Shown: in pieces, positions 18,418 to 29,535 of the stretch
Numbering within the stretch: position 1 is the first letter of the stretch
Layout: every line of letters begins with the position of its first letter
Source of the DNA: Paraglomus occultum
Taxonomy: Eukaryota > Glomeromycota > Glomeromycetes > Paraglomerales > Paraglomeraceae
Direction: 5' to 3'
DNA length: 31,664 nt
Assembly (NCBI GenBank): GCA_910592205.1
Contig: CAJVPJ010000260.1
Location: 1 to 31,664, forward strand
Translations under genes and position numbers: made by a program
The notes under the pieces: model-generated
Told to the model about the DNA's origin: nothing
The model's input: only the letters and a program-made list of their open reading frames with translations
Databases searched by the model: none

Positions 18418-21358
18418 CTGTGTTGCGATTGTGCGCCAATATTTGTTTCTCCAACAGTGGCACTTGCAACATCGCTTCCCAATCCCAGTCCTGTTGTGAC
18501 TCCTCTAATATAGTCTGACCAATCATTAAAATCATAAGAAGACGGAATGGTCCATAAAGGACTTCCATTTCCCATCGGGTCCTCTTCATTGAAAATAAAG
18601 CCCGACACGTCAACAGCAAATGCATCCGCGTTCGGCGGAAAGAATGCATCAGAAGTATCGCTTGATAAAAATTCTCCGAAATTTACAAAATTCGACGATC
18701 CTGACGATGCCGACGATGGAGAATAGTTGGCATTACTGTTAATCTCTGCCATTATCTGCTGAGACATGCTGAAATCTGCTGTTGATGACGGCACGGTTGG
18801 TGTAGTCGGCGGGTGTAACTGGGCAGTTGGCGATGGAGCAAATGTAATCGTACGATTGGATGCTGGTGATTCGTAAGAACGATTATTCACTGTGCTAACG
18901 CTTGACAATTTCATAGGCTCGCTTGGGCTATAGGATTTCCCGGTAGAGTTGTGGCCGTCAAGGTCGATTCCTCGTGTTCTGAGAAGATCACTTATCACAC
19001 CTACGCACTTGTCCGCAGCACACCAGAACGGTCTTAATTTCTCGAGACACTTGAGCGACATGCGCAAACCTTGCTTTGCAACTTCTCTAAATCGCTCATC
19101 ACCACTCAACGCGTTAATTATGTGCATTACAGTAGCCGTAAAGAAGAAATACAGATTATGAGTCCAGCTAACTTTCAAAGCACCCTCTTTCATCGATCTA
19201 TATGAAATATGCGTTATGTTGTTGGCGGCCCTGGTACATATCGTCAAAGACGGAATGGAACTCGGTGGTCCTTTTGATCTCGGTTTGATATACGGTCGAT
19301 GTAACAAGATCTGAATGGTGTAAAATAGTAAATGGAAAAATGCCCGTTTCTGATTCTTCGGGTCCACAAGTGACATGGACGGCTCGTATCTCATATAATC
19401 CGGCAATGAGTCTAGCCATTGATTTAATTCATCGTCCAATTCTGCAAGAATCGACTCGCTATTTGGTGACGAGATGGTTTTTGATTTTATACAATAGACG
19501 TGCTGAATTACACGGCCGAGAATTGCAGTGAGTTGTATGGTTTTTACCCATGCTTCGATCCCGATCGGATCGTCTTCGGGGAGTGCTCCGGAAACGGGTA
19601 ATGGTACGTCAAAATCTTGTTCTTGAATTACTACAGGCTGAAAGGAAAAAAATTAGGGATGTTGGTTATTCCAAGGTTCTGCATTAAATATAAGATCTCA
19701 GCCCATTAAATATTTTATTTTACTCACCCGACCTAATCCAGCCGATACGATGCGATCACTCACGAAACAGGCCCACCATAATCTTTTTCTAATTTCCGCT
19801 TGTCTAGCATCTAAATTCCATTTCGAAGAATCCCTATGTAATCCCATATCTTGAGCCATTCTGATGGCCAAGCCAGTATATAGCCAAGAACGAGAATTCT
19901 TCTTTCCTTGTTGGTTCATGCCCATGACTAAAAGTGCTTGCAAGGTAATTATGTTTGATTCGTCAAAGTCATCCGAGAGAAGCTCTTTTGCTCTGTAAAA
20001 AAATCGGTCTCCTGATGGACAGGCAAATCGGGGAGAAATTATTAATGAATGGGGAAAATATATATATATGTATTTTTTTTTTTCATTTGACCATCATTAT
20101 AATATTTTATTCTCTGCAATTCATACCTGCTGTAGATGGTTCGTCGGGATGCAGTCTGACAGCCGGTCGATCGATATGACGAGCTGCAACAGACATTATA
20201 GCAAACAATAAAACTAGAATCTGAGGGTTGTTCTCCAAATCCTTGTACTTTTCCATAAAATACGTCTTATCGACGAACGGAATGCATGGATGGATTGCTT
20301 GGAAATATACATCAACCAATTCGTCGCACAACTCCCGCGAAGGTAAAGCAATTTCGATTGGTCGTTTGCTCTTTATCTCATCGGGATCGGGTACGTGCAA
20401 ATCGCCCCTCGATACGTTAAGCAACTGACCATCGGCTATGTTCTTGGTAATTTTTAAAACAAATATGCCAGAACTATTCCCCAAATATCTTGTTTCGCCA
20501 TTTTCATCAATGGCCAGCTGACCCATCGAGTCGTTAAGATCGTAACCGGTTCCTTCGTCATCTCTCGAGACTGGAGAACTATTTTCTTCGCTATCACTTG
20601 AATTATTTGATTTATAGAATCCATTCTCGGATGCATTACTCGTTCGCGACGAGCCGAGGAATTGTTGAGGTGATGTTCCTTCTCTTCGAACGGGAGCACC
20701 CGATGCGAAATTATGTTCGCTAACGTTGATCCATTCAAGAGTACCGGACGAGACGGAACCTTCGGGAAGCTCGCCCGATTGTACGAGACCGCCGAGTATC
20801 GATTCCATGCGTTTTAATCGGGTTTCGAGTGCTTCGATGTAGCCTTTGGGTGGACCACGTTTTTTGGGTGCGTCGATGAACGAACTAGGTATGTGGATGG
20901 GTGTGGGTGTGGGTGTGGGTGTGGGTGTGTGGGATATACGATCATTGGGGAAAAGTACGCGATCGTGTAATGAGGAACAAGGGAAAGATTGTCGTGGAAA
21001 TCATACAACGGTAAATTAGAATGCTTTTTTATAACAGAATGTTGCATCCATCTTGATTCGAGGTCAATGCGCAGTTTAATATTTCGCATAGAGCACGATT
21101 CAATAGATGTCGAATCAAAAGCTTCCGTTCCCCCACCCGTGAATGAAAAGCGTCATGACTATCACTCGTTCGCATCGCCCATCCCAATAATGTGCATGAC
21201 ATGGAAACTCACCACTCATATCCGTATGCCTTACAATTAGTACATGAGGGTGGATCGGATCCAGGTTGTACCCCATCACATCTGACTTTTTTTCTTCGAC
21301 AGGTATCGCATGCTCTTGCAACACGGCGTCGTTTTATCATAATATCATCGCTTGACAT
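18288..21358 (-). CDS. Zn2Cys6 (Gal4-type) fungal transcription factor with Fungal_trans domain and poly-Q, 845 residues
   Basis: Four exons on the minus strand: 21358-21213, 20884-20127, 20011-19728, 19637-18288. The binuclear zinc cluster has all six cysteines (17, 20, 27, 39, 42, 49) with spacing C-x2-C-x6-C-x11-C-x2-C-x6-C. The sixth is split by the 328-nt first intron. A linker, PKKRGPPKGYIEALE, and a short coiled coil (ETRLKRMESI) follow, as in DNA-binding dimers. RYLGNSSG (about 181-188) and a Fungal_trans (middle homology) domain from about 230 to 480 follow, including YFQAIHPCIPFVDK, ARMAQDMGLHRD-like RMAQDMGLHRD and RKRLWWACF. The C-terminal third is Ser/Asn-rich with a 27-residue glutamine run, typical of an activation region. 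It is a nuclear regulator of the large family including XlnR- and Cat8-like activators of carbon metabolism. The target genes cannot be told from sequence. Confidence 0.93.
18336..18416 (-). repeat. 27-codon glutamine repeat (mixed CAA/CAG)
   Basis: The run encodes exactly 27 glutamines of the regulator's C-terminus. Codons are mixed at both ends, with a pure CAG block of about nine in the middle, which is the part most likely to vary in length. The opposite strand gives a long poly-leucine shadow frame. Confidence 0.9.
20899..20933 (+). repeat. (GGGTGT)n repeat in intron 1 of the regulator gene
   Basis: About five units of GTGGGT/GGGTGT sit immediately before the splice acceptor of intron 1 (acceptor AG at 20885-20886, minus strand). 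On the transcript this gives a CCCACA-rich tract where a polypyrimidine tract is expected. Confidence 0.8.
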
Positions 21359-22770
21359 TGTGAATATGAATTAAGTGAAGGTAGGTTCTCGAGTATACTA
21401 TAAATATCGGTTATGCTTGTTTAAGGGTTACTTCTATCGTTATTACTAATATTAGTTTAATATGTACTTGTAATAAGCTTCACCAGTAAGCGAATACTTG
21501 CTTAATATTTGGTTGAGAATGATAGTAAAGACAAGGGTTGTATATATATGACTTATGCGATACTAAAATTAAACGTATTAGTATATTTTCCTTCGTGTTT
21601 AAAAGAGGGAGGGGAGGATGAAATAAAAGGATAATCGACAAAATTGAAAAAGTCGCAAATAAAAACGAAAGGGTTGATCCCTTTTATAGTTGACGGAGCA
21701 AAGAACTGGTCAAACTATAAACTAAATAAATATATACTTTATGCAGCGTTCTTTAATAGGTGGACAGACCCTGGTGCTTATTACGTAATACCTTGACACA
21801 AATATTTATTACTCGTTACATAATATGAAAAAGATTATAATATGATGCACATGTACACCTATGTATATATATGTATAAATATATATACATGGTTTGTATA
21901 CTAAATAATGAACTGTATAATATAAAGGAAAATAAAATGAACATTACTACATTTAGAATGTTGGCGGCTTCTATTTTCGAGTCTGTTTCTATTGGACACA
22001 GAGGAAAGGAGCAGACAGGGTATGTGCATGCAACTACCCAGCAGAATGCCGTACCTGTGTTTTGGATATCAAACAGGAAAGCAAACCCTTCTATCGACAA
22101 ATTGTATCATGCTTGGCCCTTTATTCGTGTTTTCAAACCGACTTTTCGTATGCGGGGGACGTTTTCATTTAATTCGAACGCTTGCATTTATACAGTGAAA
22201 AACGAGTGGTTCCTGATTGTCAATCGATTGTGTAATAGTTTATACTTTCAGTTGTCGTATTGTATGCAGCAGGCTTGCTTACATTATCAGATCCGTTGTG
22301 ATATCGATTTCATTATCGGAACAAGAGTCTTTTGATACTTTATTTTTTCGTTTCTTGCCTACAAGACGAGTTTGGATTTGCACGTGGAGCTATCCGGTTT
22401 ACTTTTGAAACTCTTTTCATTGCGATGGCTTTTCTCTTCTCGATATTAAATTTCGGACGAAACAAACAAACAAAAAAATCTACGATCCATAATTGGTAAT
22501 AAATATTATTTTGTTACTCTGCCAATTTTTGTTGATGAAAGGTTATAAATTTAGTCATTTGCACTGACTATATTTGTGCACGTGCTAAGCATAAACAGAC
22601 TGAATGACCGAAAATACAATACACTCCATCCAAACTTGGAAATTGGGAAGGGTAAAGGCGTTTGAATATAGTAATAACCGACATGGCGTAAATTTCTGTT
22701 CTGACAGTCGACACTGGTTCTGAATCTGCCAACAGTCCAGATAATGCATGTGTGTTATATTGGAAAGTTT
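21359..22770. promoter_or_regulatory. Upstream region of the transcription factor gene
   Basis: About 1.4 kb with no firm gene. It should include the regulator's promoter and leader. There is one plus-strand open frame of 154 codons (21871-22335), long for such AT-rich DNA, but it starts in a TATATA run, has no recognisable domain and is overlapped by a 94-codon minus frame. I do not call it a gene. Confidence 0.4.
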
Positions 22771-22775
22771 TTTTT

Positions 22776-22877
22776 TTACTCGCTCAAATCTCGGGCGGAT
22801 TCCACCGAATTATCCGAGCCAAAGCTAGTGTCACCCATACTGTCATTATTATTGTTCGGGGGTCTCCACTGAACTGA
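22776..22877 (-). CDS. Possible terminal exon of an unknown gene
   Basis: On the minus strand an acceptor (ATAACCAACAG, ending at 22878) is followed by an open stretch of 33 codons to a TAA at 22776-22778. The product is acidic and polar (VQWRPPNNNNDSMGDTSFGS, then DNSVESARDLSE), which looks like a real protein tail. No upstream exon was found: there is no convincing open frame on this strand for about 2 kb. It may be a stray remnant or part of a gene I cannot rebuild. Confidence 0.3.
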   Translation of the reverse strand, partial: SVQWRPPNNNNDSMGDTSFGSDNSVESARDLSE

Positions 22878-22879
22878 CT

Positions 22880-25800
22880 GTTGGTTATAATAATAAGCTA
22901 TTCACGCAGTTTAATGATGTATTACCTTATTTAGAAAGACAGCAATCTCTTAATATTCGACATAACAAGCGATAAGAGATCACTTATCAATAAAGTAAGG
23001 TTCATTGAAATTTAACCAAATAGAGTGTGGTTACACGTCGATGTTACATCAGCATTTAAAATGGGCAGTACAACTGTCACGGTGCATGACAGTAACCCAT
23101 GTTTGATTTTAAAGAATGGACGCGTATATGAAATACGTAAGAATCGATAAATATAAGGAGGCAAACATTTAATCGATTACGTAAATAGTGGACTGTATAA
23201 ACGGTTGTACTGTATATGCTTTTCGGTCATGCAAACCAACATTTTTTATGCAGCCGACTGTTGCATGTTATACATTATTGCAGATTTTACGTCGAAATGG
23301 TATTTCTGCACGGCAAGATGTGTATTCACTATTACCAGATGAGGGTTACTAGAACTCGATCCATGTGAATAAAGAAGACAAAGCTTTGACGACAAGAAAA
23401 TGATTGGTTATAATATCGGTAATAACGACTGTAGTAAAAGTAAAAGTAACAGTAATAGTAACAGTAATAGTAACAGTAATAGTAATAGTAGTAGTAATAG
23501 TAGTAGTATCAGTAATAGTAACAGTAATAACAGTAACAGTAGTAGTAATATAGTAGAATAATTACTGTAGTAATTATTATACTTATTATTGTTGTTGTTA
23601 TTATGTACTCTTCAATTAATGATTTGCCCCAACAGGTTTTATCACAAATCAATTAATATAAACAAAAAGCGTAATCAGTTGCCATTAAGACAATATCTTG
23701 TTTACAAGGAATGCCAAAATAAGGTTTGATTTGGTTTGCTGTGCGTACAATGTTGAAACACAATGTTTATGCGACTAAGCTATTATAGAACGTGTATTAT
23801 TGTGTAAATTCCAATCATACGTTGCCAACTGTCGTATAGCCATTTCTCTTGTATATATTGTTATTGAAAACCTTGCTCAACGGTCGCATAATCAGCCCAC
23901 TTGAATTTTTTGATACATAAAAAAAAATTCTTTTTCATAGAGCTCAAATTATGCGCGTACGCTCCTACCAGCACATGTATATGCAGCCATTTAATAATTC
24001 AATAATCAACCAATAATCGATCCAATCAGTCATAATAACGTTAGGCACACGCTCAAAAGACATACCAATATATTAAACACACCACGAAACAGGTAGGAAA
24101 TGGTATAATTAACGTCTCGAATTTTAGACGATTCTGCCTTGACCAATCATATTCATTCACAATTGCAATACCAATATAAACCGCAGATATAATGAACTTG
24201 CATTTTCAACACTTGAAATTTACTATTCTATTCTATAAACGGTTACTCGAAAACTGAAAAAGACGTTCTGGACCGCTTTTTATGAGCTATTGTGCAAGCG
24301 ATGATCATGATTAAACGTAATCGGCGCAGGCTCGCTGATCAAAATCATCAAGTCTCTGCCTCAAGTTTTGCGTGTATTTATATTCCTCATTTTGCGCCAC
24401 GCTCTCTGGTTCTATAATCTTCCAGGACAAGGGGGGGAAATAATTCTCAACCGACAAATTCGATATTCCAGGTTTTTTACATGGTTACAATGTATGTGAT
24501 TTGGATTAGTTTGTTTACGGGATAAATGGTTACGTTACTCCGTGATTTGTCATTAGTGAGAAACATGCATAATTTGTTTCACAAACTTATAGATTACGCA
24601 ATGGGCAAACGCAACCCACTGAAAGAAAAAAATTTTTTATCAAACTGTTCACCTAATTCGTTGGTTTATTGTTAAAGCGCTACAATAACTGAAACGTACT
24701 CGCTCCGATAACCATTGTGCTGTCAGACTTTTCTTGTGTATATTCATTTTCGACTTGTCGCGCAACATGATGTGCGTATTGCCCTGCTCGACATCTCTGC
24801 ATGTTTCTCTTTGATTGTAATGTCCCATTTTGTATTAACGGTTACGATTAGACGCCTTCCCCGGACATACGGACCACGGAGACCTACGTGCGAACAATGA
24901 TCCCAAAGTATTATGTTTTACAAAAGATACATAAATTAGACTCTCGTGCGACTCACGGAACGTCCGGCAATTACGGCCCGGTGCTCGACATCAGATATTA
25001 CCATATTGGTATTGCAATCTCGAGATGTGACCATAACGATAATAATCACCTACCATTATTATATCTTTATTCGGGGCTGCTGGACTGTGACATCACTCTT
25101 GCAAACAATCATATTCCCTTTTTTTTTTTGCCCGCTTTTATGATTATAAACGTGTGTTTATCGGCCGCTTTCCTGCATTAAACAGCCATTTTGCTTCTTT
25201 GCCGCGATATTCATATTTTCATGATGCTCCTTTAATTACGAGTGATTGACGCCAAGCTTAACGCAAATGCACAAATCCATTAACATAAACGAGATTATTA
25301 TTTAGGTTATTTTTAGGTATCATGATGAATTACCCCCCACCCCAATTTAAAGCCAATAATAAACGTCTTTTCTTGACCGAAATCCGACGTAGAATATGTG
25401 AATGCGATATCATATCATCTTGCCAAGCATTTGTACTGTCTCGGAGCTATTGTTCTTTCTGTCCTTTCAGTTACGCTTGGCCGAAATTTTAATTTGGAAA
25501 TGAGCACTCATGAAGACGTCGTATGTTTTATGTGATTTCAATTATAAAGTATGAATTACATTGTCGCTCTTTTTGTTGCTTATGTTTTCCCTGAAGAAAA
25601 TAAACTTGGCGTGTATAAAGAAAATACAGTTGACAAAAATAGAGTCAAACTAGTACGCAATAGCGTCAGTTAATACAACTGGTGTTGAATGTCTTATAAG
25701 GAAAACTAACAAAAACGATCCCCCTCTCCATTCGCCTTCGCTGTCATCACACTGGCAGCGACACTTATACAGATTACCATCATGTTTTCCGCTCTCGAGC

Positions 25801-26796
25801 CTGATACGGTCTCTACAAATGTCCTTCTTAGCGTTCAGTGTATTTCTCGTGTCGTCTTCCAATCGGTTTTTAATATTCCCAGCCTTAGGTCACCCGAGAT
25901 ATTCCGGATTCAATCGTAACACTAAGATCAAATGGCAGAGGTAACCGTCTGTCTGTTGATACTCTTATTCATTGGCCCACCTTCAACATTTCATTTCTTT
26001 CAGACATCGTAATACTTACTTTGTCTTAATCTATGTATTTCTTGATCCAATCAATCGTTATCTTTGTCTGCTTTATATAGAACCAAGCAATTATTATATT
26101 ACAGGGAAAATGCGCTTATTTATATTATTAAGCCAGGTTGGATCAGTTGGATCACTGGTTTAATTCAAGAATCCGATGCAAGGAAAATAATTGAAATAGA
26201 TTGCAGCTTGAACGATTTAAGGTCTTCCGTGCTTTTTAGGCTTTGTTTTTGTTAATGAAATAATGGCAGTATCAGAGCCGCCAAAACTGTGATAAGTCTA
26301 CATTCGCTAATATGTAGTTTAGAGAATTAACGTTATCGTTTATTATTAGCAAAACCACTCGCTTTGTCATTAGCTTGGCTGCAATTACTTTGTGGTTCAA
26401 GATGGGTTTTATTTTATAATGCAAAAGGAATTATGGTTATTGATATAAACGTGGCTAGCACAGTAAATGTTTAACTAATGGCATTTTGGCTGTGACTTTG
26501 CACAGAATTTATGGACTGATTTTGGGCTGCGTTTTTTTTTAATTAATTGTTATACCGAAAATGTAACGGACACAACTAGTTGAAATAAAACTTACTTGAC
26601 ATTATCAATTATAGCACACATTTAATATAGAATTATGTTTGTTCAAACATAAAAATATAAACTAATACTAGTTTACATCAATCCACCGTGGGATCAAAGA
26701 TATTAGAAGTATTTTAAAAACGATAACAATTACTTTCTTAATTTTAATCAATGTCAATTATTAGTCTCTTTTAACTTCAATTTGAGTTTAGAAGTC
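22880..26796. other. Large gene-poor region (about 3.9 kb)
   Basis: Apart from the microsatellite at 23432-23560 I see no firm feature. Open frames at 24715-25181 overlap each other on the same strand and lack motifs. A minus-strand stretch at 25650-25900 (contains NRLEDDTRNTLNAKKDICRD and a Cys cluster KCRCQCDD) looks somewhat protein-like, but no partner exons were found. A short plus frame at 26064-26255 is similar in quality. Confidence 0.4.
23432..23560 (+). repeat. (AGTAAY)n hexanucleotide/trinucleotide microsatellite
   Basis: About 130 bases of AGTAAT, AGTAAC and AGTAGT units in mixed order. It is broken by stops in the plus frames that read TAA or TAG, so it is not coding there. Confidence 0.9.
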
Positions 26797-26798
26797 TA

Positions 26799-26984
26799 CA
26801 GGTAAAACCTGTTTAAACCGGCGCTGATTAAACCGGTCTCGGGTTTAACCGGCCGCCTCACGACTACACCAAATTTTTATTAATTAGAAACTTTCTCTAG
26901 TTAAGCAATTTTCTGAACCGGTCTTGGCCAAATCCGGCCAAAAATCAGCAAACTGGGTCTGCTGGTTTAAACAAGTTTTACCTG
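26799..26984. mobile_element. Tigger/pogo-like MITE, 186 bp
   Basis: Terminal inverted repeats of about 24 bp: CAGGTAAAACCTGTTTAAAC at the left and GTTTAAACAAGTTTTACCTG at the right (one mismatch in this part). TA is present on both outer sides (26797-26798 and 26985-26986), the target duplication expected of Tc1/mariner/pogo elements. The CAGG start and the sequence style resemble Tigger ends. Inside are further AACCGGTCT...AACCGG palindromes. There is no coding capacity, so it must be moved by another element's transposase. Confidence 0.85.
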
Positions 26985-26986
26985 TA

Positions 26987-27499
26987 ATTGCTTTTTTCAA
27001 TTCCCCGTTATTTTGTTTGGTTTTCTTTAATAGTTTGTTTGTTCTTCTAATTTTTTTTCAAGCTAGTAATCCTATCCAATAACTCTTGCTTTGTTTTTTT
27101 ATGCCAATTTTTTGTTGTTTTCAAAGCTTCCAAACGAGTATTTACTTCTTCAGTAATTAATTTTTTTTCCTTGTAAGGCGTTTACCTGCCTTTCATAAAA
27201 GCATTAGGTCTTTGCCCTGATGTAAGATTGGAAACTCCTTTTTTTTCTAAATTTTTATTGTAGTTGACACACATACACTTATACTTGCCAGTAAGAGAAT
27301 TTAAATTGACTGGTTTTTTAACCTATTACTATCATAATCACACCTTTTACATTTGGGTAAAGCACCATTCTCAAATTTCTCTCACAAGCATAGTTATTTA
27401 TAATTAGTGATATTTTTTTCAGTCTTTTTGTTCTGAGTTCTAATTTGATAAATTGCTTTATCACTGTCAAGAGATTATTTTTGAGCTAGCTTGGTATTG
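26987..27499 (-). other. Degenerate coding-like sequence
   Basis: The minus strand at about 27045-27240 reads KKGVSNLTSGQRPNAFMKGR, a stop, then TPYKEKKLITEEVNTRLEAL and KTTKNWHKKTKQELLDRI. It is charged and protein-like but broken and of no family I can name. It may belong to a transposon adjacent to the Tc1 relic. The rest is T-rich and uninformative. Confidence 0.3.
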
Positions 27500-28195
27500 T
27501 GATCTTGCATTGTTGTCATTTATATATATTATTCTTTCACTGCTGTTTTCTATTATTATCTCACATTTCCTTCTCATCAATCCAATACAGTTAATTAGAA
27601 CACTATTTGGAATTCTATCCAATTCTTCTGTCATATACTAATACTGCTCTAATTTGAAAAGATTTTTAGGCATGTGCATTTTTACACTTCTTTTGACAAT
27701 TGCCTAAAGATTTTTGATTGGGTTCAAGTCTGGACTATTGGAAGGCCAGTCCAGAACTTTCTATTTCACTAAGAAATGCCTGAGCAACCTGACTTGTATG
27801 CTCTGGGTCATTATCTTGCTGGAATAGGAAGCACCAATCATTTCTAAAAAGTTAGGTTAATTTCTTGCTTATGATTGCACAAAATATCAACATAAAACTT
27901 CACTTCTAAAACAAATAGAGAAGTTTTTCTGTGTATACAAATCCTTCCCATATGAAGATTTTAGTGCAACTTTTGGGAATCTGCTGTACTGGCTGTTCAC
28001 CCTTATACCATTGAATTATTGTATTTCTGAATAATTGAAAGGCAGTTTTATCAGAAAACAATGTACTAACACAAGCTTCTTTATGAGCAACAGTAAGCAT
28101 AGGTGTCTTTAATATTAAGGGCAGACTGTTTTTGTAACCCAATCTTGCCAAATGTCTTGAAATTGTCATGTGAGATCACATTGTGCGCAGCACAT
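27500..28195 (-). pseudogene. Tc1/mariner transposase, nearly full catalytic part, broken
   Basis: The minus strand runs from TISRHLARLGYKNSLPL (about 28115-28169, end of the N-terminal HTH) through PMLTVAHKEA, SDKTAFQLFRNT (with the first catalytic Asp), IQWYKGEQPVQQIPK and FIWEGF. Then, in another frame, come WCFLFQQDNDPEHTSQVAQA (second Asp, about 27800-27850), SPDLNPIKNLW (about 27720; Lys where most Tc1 proteins have the last acidic residue, Glu), AIVKRSVKMHMPKN and the C-terminal tail LDRIPNSVLINCI...RRKCEIIIENSSERI (about 27540-27640). There are at least two frame changes and a stop. This is the best preserved transposase in the window. Its 5' part is cut where the coiled-coil gene begins. 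Confidence 0.9.
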
Positions 28196-28214
28196 CTTCT
28201 CTCTAACAAAAAAA

Positions 28215-28535
28215 ATGGCAACGACAATAAGACAAGAGTTGGCGAAGGCAGAAGTACAGCTAAAGGAGGCGAAGGCGGAGGTGAAGGAGTTTAAGGAGCA
28301 CTACGGAGAGCGGCTGACGTGGTTAGAGAAGAAGTTGTGGAGCGACGAAGGGACCGAGGCGCAGCGGGCAGAGTGGGAGAGAGAGAAGAAGACGCTGGGG
28401 AAGAGGCGGAAGACCCTGGAGGATAGGAAGGAGGAGCGTTTGAAGCAGGTGGAGAAGCTACAACGAGACCTCACGGAAGCATTGAAAACTCAATCAGGTA
28501 ACGACTTTGTGACTTGGGCGTTGGGGACAGAGTAG
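28215..28535 (+). CDS. Coiled-coil protein of 106 residues, or first exon of a longer gene
   Basis: ATG at 28215 follows an A-rich leader. The product is almost entirely heptad-like coiled coil rich in Glu, Lys and Arg (ELAKAEVQLKEAKAEVKEFK at the start, LEDRKEERLKQVEKLQRDL near the end). The base composition is clearly richer in G and C than the surroundings. From memory, near-identical coiled-coil starts are very common in arbuscular mycorrhizal fungal genomes, often as short or truncated genes. The last ten codons look different from the rest, and a GTAACG donor-like site at 28498 falls exactly at that change. The original gene may therefore have continued in a later exon, now displaced or lost beyond the MITE inserted 15 bases after the stop. 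Confidence 0.6.
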   Translation: MATTIRQELAKAEVQLKEAKAEVKEFKEHYGERLTWLEKKLWSDEGTEAQRAEWEREKKTLGKRRKTLEDRKEERLKQVEKLQRDLTEALKTQSGNDFVTWALGTE

Positions 28536-28549
28536 TGTGTACATTAGTA

Positions 28550-29030
28550 CACTCACTGGCCAAAAGTATTTGCCGAAATCTGTCGATCAATAGTAAAACA
28601 TATGAAACATATATTTTTTCGAAAATCTGTATTGCTCATATTTATTATGTAAGTAACAATAAATTTTGTATCGATTTAAAGCTAAACGATTATAATATTC
28701 GAAAAAAATAACAACACATTTAAATTTACTATCGTTATAAAGCTGCAGTTCAATGAAGTGGCCGTAATATGTTACACATACATTTTTCGTATGATTACAT
28801 ATGTGTAACTTACATATCACTACTTTACCGAAGCGCTACGTAATTACGATAGATTGTTTAAATTCGACAGTATGCTTTCTGTAAAGTACAGTCAACTAGC
28901 TTCAGAATGATGCAAAAAATAATGTTATTAGGTTAGTAGATACAGCCGAGGGCGATTTTCGAAAAGTAGATTTTTCATACGTTTTACTATTGATCGACAG
29001 ATTTCGGCAAATACTTTTGGCCAGTGAGTG
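28550..29030. mobile_element. Tc1/mariner-type MITE, 481 bp, with 50-bp perfect terminal inverted repeats
   Basis: The left end starts CACTCACTGGCCAAAAGTAT and the right end closes with its exact reverse complement. The first 50 bases match perfectly, and weaker matching continues to about 75. TA flanks both ends (28548-28549 and 29031-29032). The inside is AT-rich without coding capacity. Ends beginning with CACTCACTGGCCAAAAGT are of Tc1 type. The high identity of the ends suggests a fairly recent insertion. Confidence 0.92.
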
Positions 29031-29042
29031 TATGTACACAGT

Positions 29043-29387
29043 TCTGCTGCAATCAGCAGCATTACAGACCATCTGGCGTGCCTACACAGATAGGGCCTTT
29101 GGCCAAAACCCCGTCCTCCCTCTCCCCCAAATCCTCTCCAACCTCACCTCAAACATCCTATCCCTCCGCAACATAGATATCTACCAACACCCACACTCCC
29201 CCTGGCCCCCATCATCTAAAATAGCATCCCAAATCCTCACCTAACCCCTCCTCCCCTCCTCCTCTTTATTGAACCTAGGGTACAATAGGATAGATTATGT
29301 AGCATAGCACCTATGTTCTAATCCTGTATCATGTTAAAACTAGCTTTAGCCCTCCTGGGTAGCTTGGCAATAAAGTTGTACTCAATT
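29043..29387 (+). mobile_element. 5'-truncated LINE (non-LTR retrotransposon) copy with 17-bp target duplication
   Basis: The direct repeat GAGTGTATGTACACAGT occurs at 29026-29042 and 29388-29404, exactly flanking this segment. The segment carries an open C-terminal tail (contains ALQTIWRAYTDRAFGQN and HPHSPWPPSSKIASQILT, stop at about 29242-29244), then about 140 bases of 3' untranslated sequence ending CAATAAAGTTGTACTCAATT. 5' truncation plus a target duplication of this length is the signature of target-primed reverse transcription. The sense strand is strikingly C-rich. It landed at the right edge of the 481-bp MITE, so it is younger than the MITE. Confidence 0.8.
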
Positions 29388-29535
29388 GAGTGTATGTACA
29401 CAGTAATATGATTTTCTTATTGGGTGTATACCGTTGCTAATTATGATTCTCACTGTTGAATCACATAACCTAATCTATTGTCCCTTTCGTACTGTATTTC
29501 AAGTTCCTCGTTTTTCACCCACGCGTTCGACTTCT

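Noticed and set aside
18321-18518. Poly-leucine open frame on the plus strand
   Set aside because: It is only the antisense of the regulator's glutamine run.
21871-22335. 154-codon open frame
   Set aside because: It starts in TATATA-rich DNA, has no domain or splice logic, and is overlapped by a similar minus frame; insufficient to call a gene.
24715-25181. Cluster of overlapping open frames near 24.7-25.2 kb
   Set aside because: Several frames overlap on the same strand without motifs; this reflects slightly higher GC content locally rather than coding.
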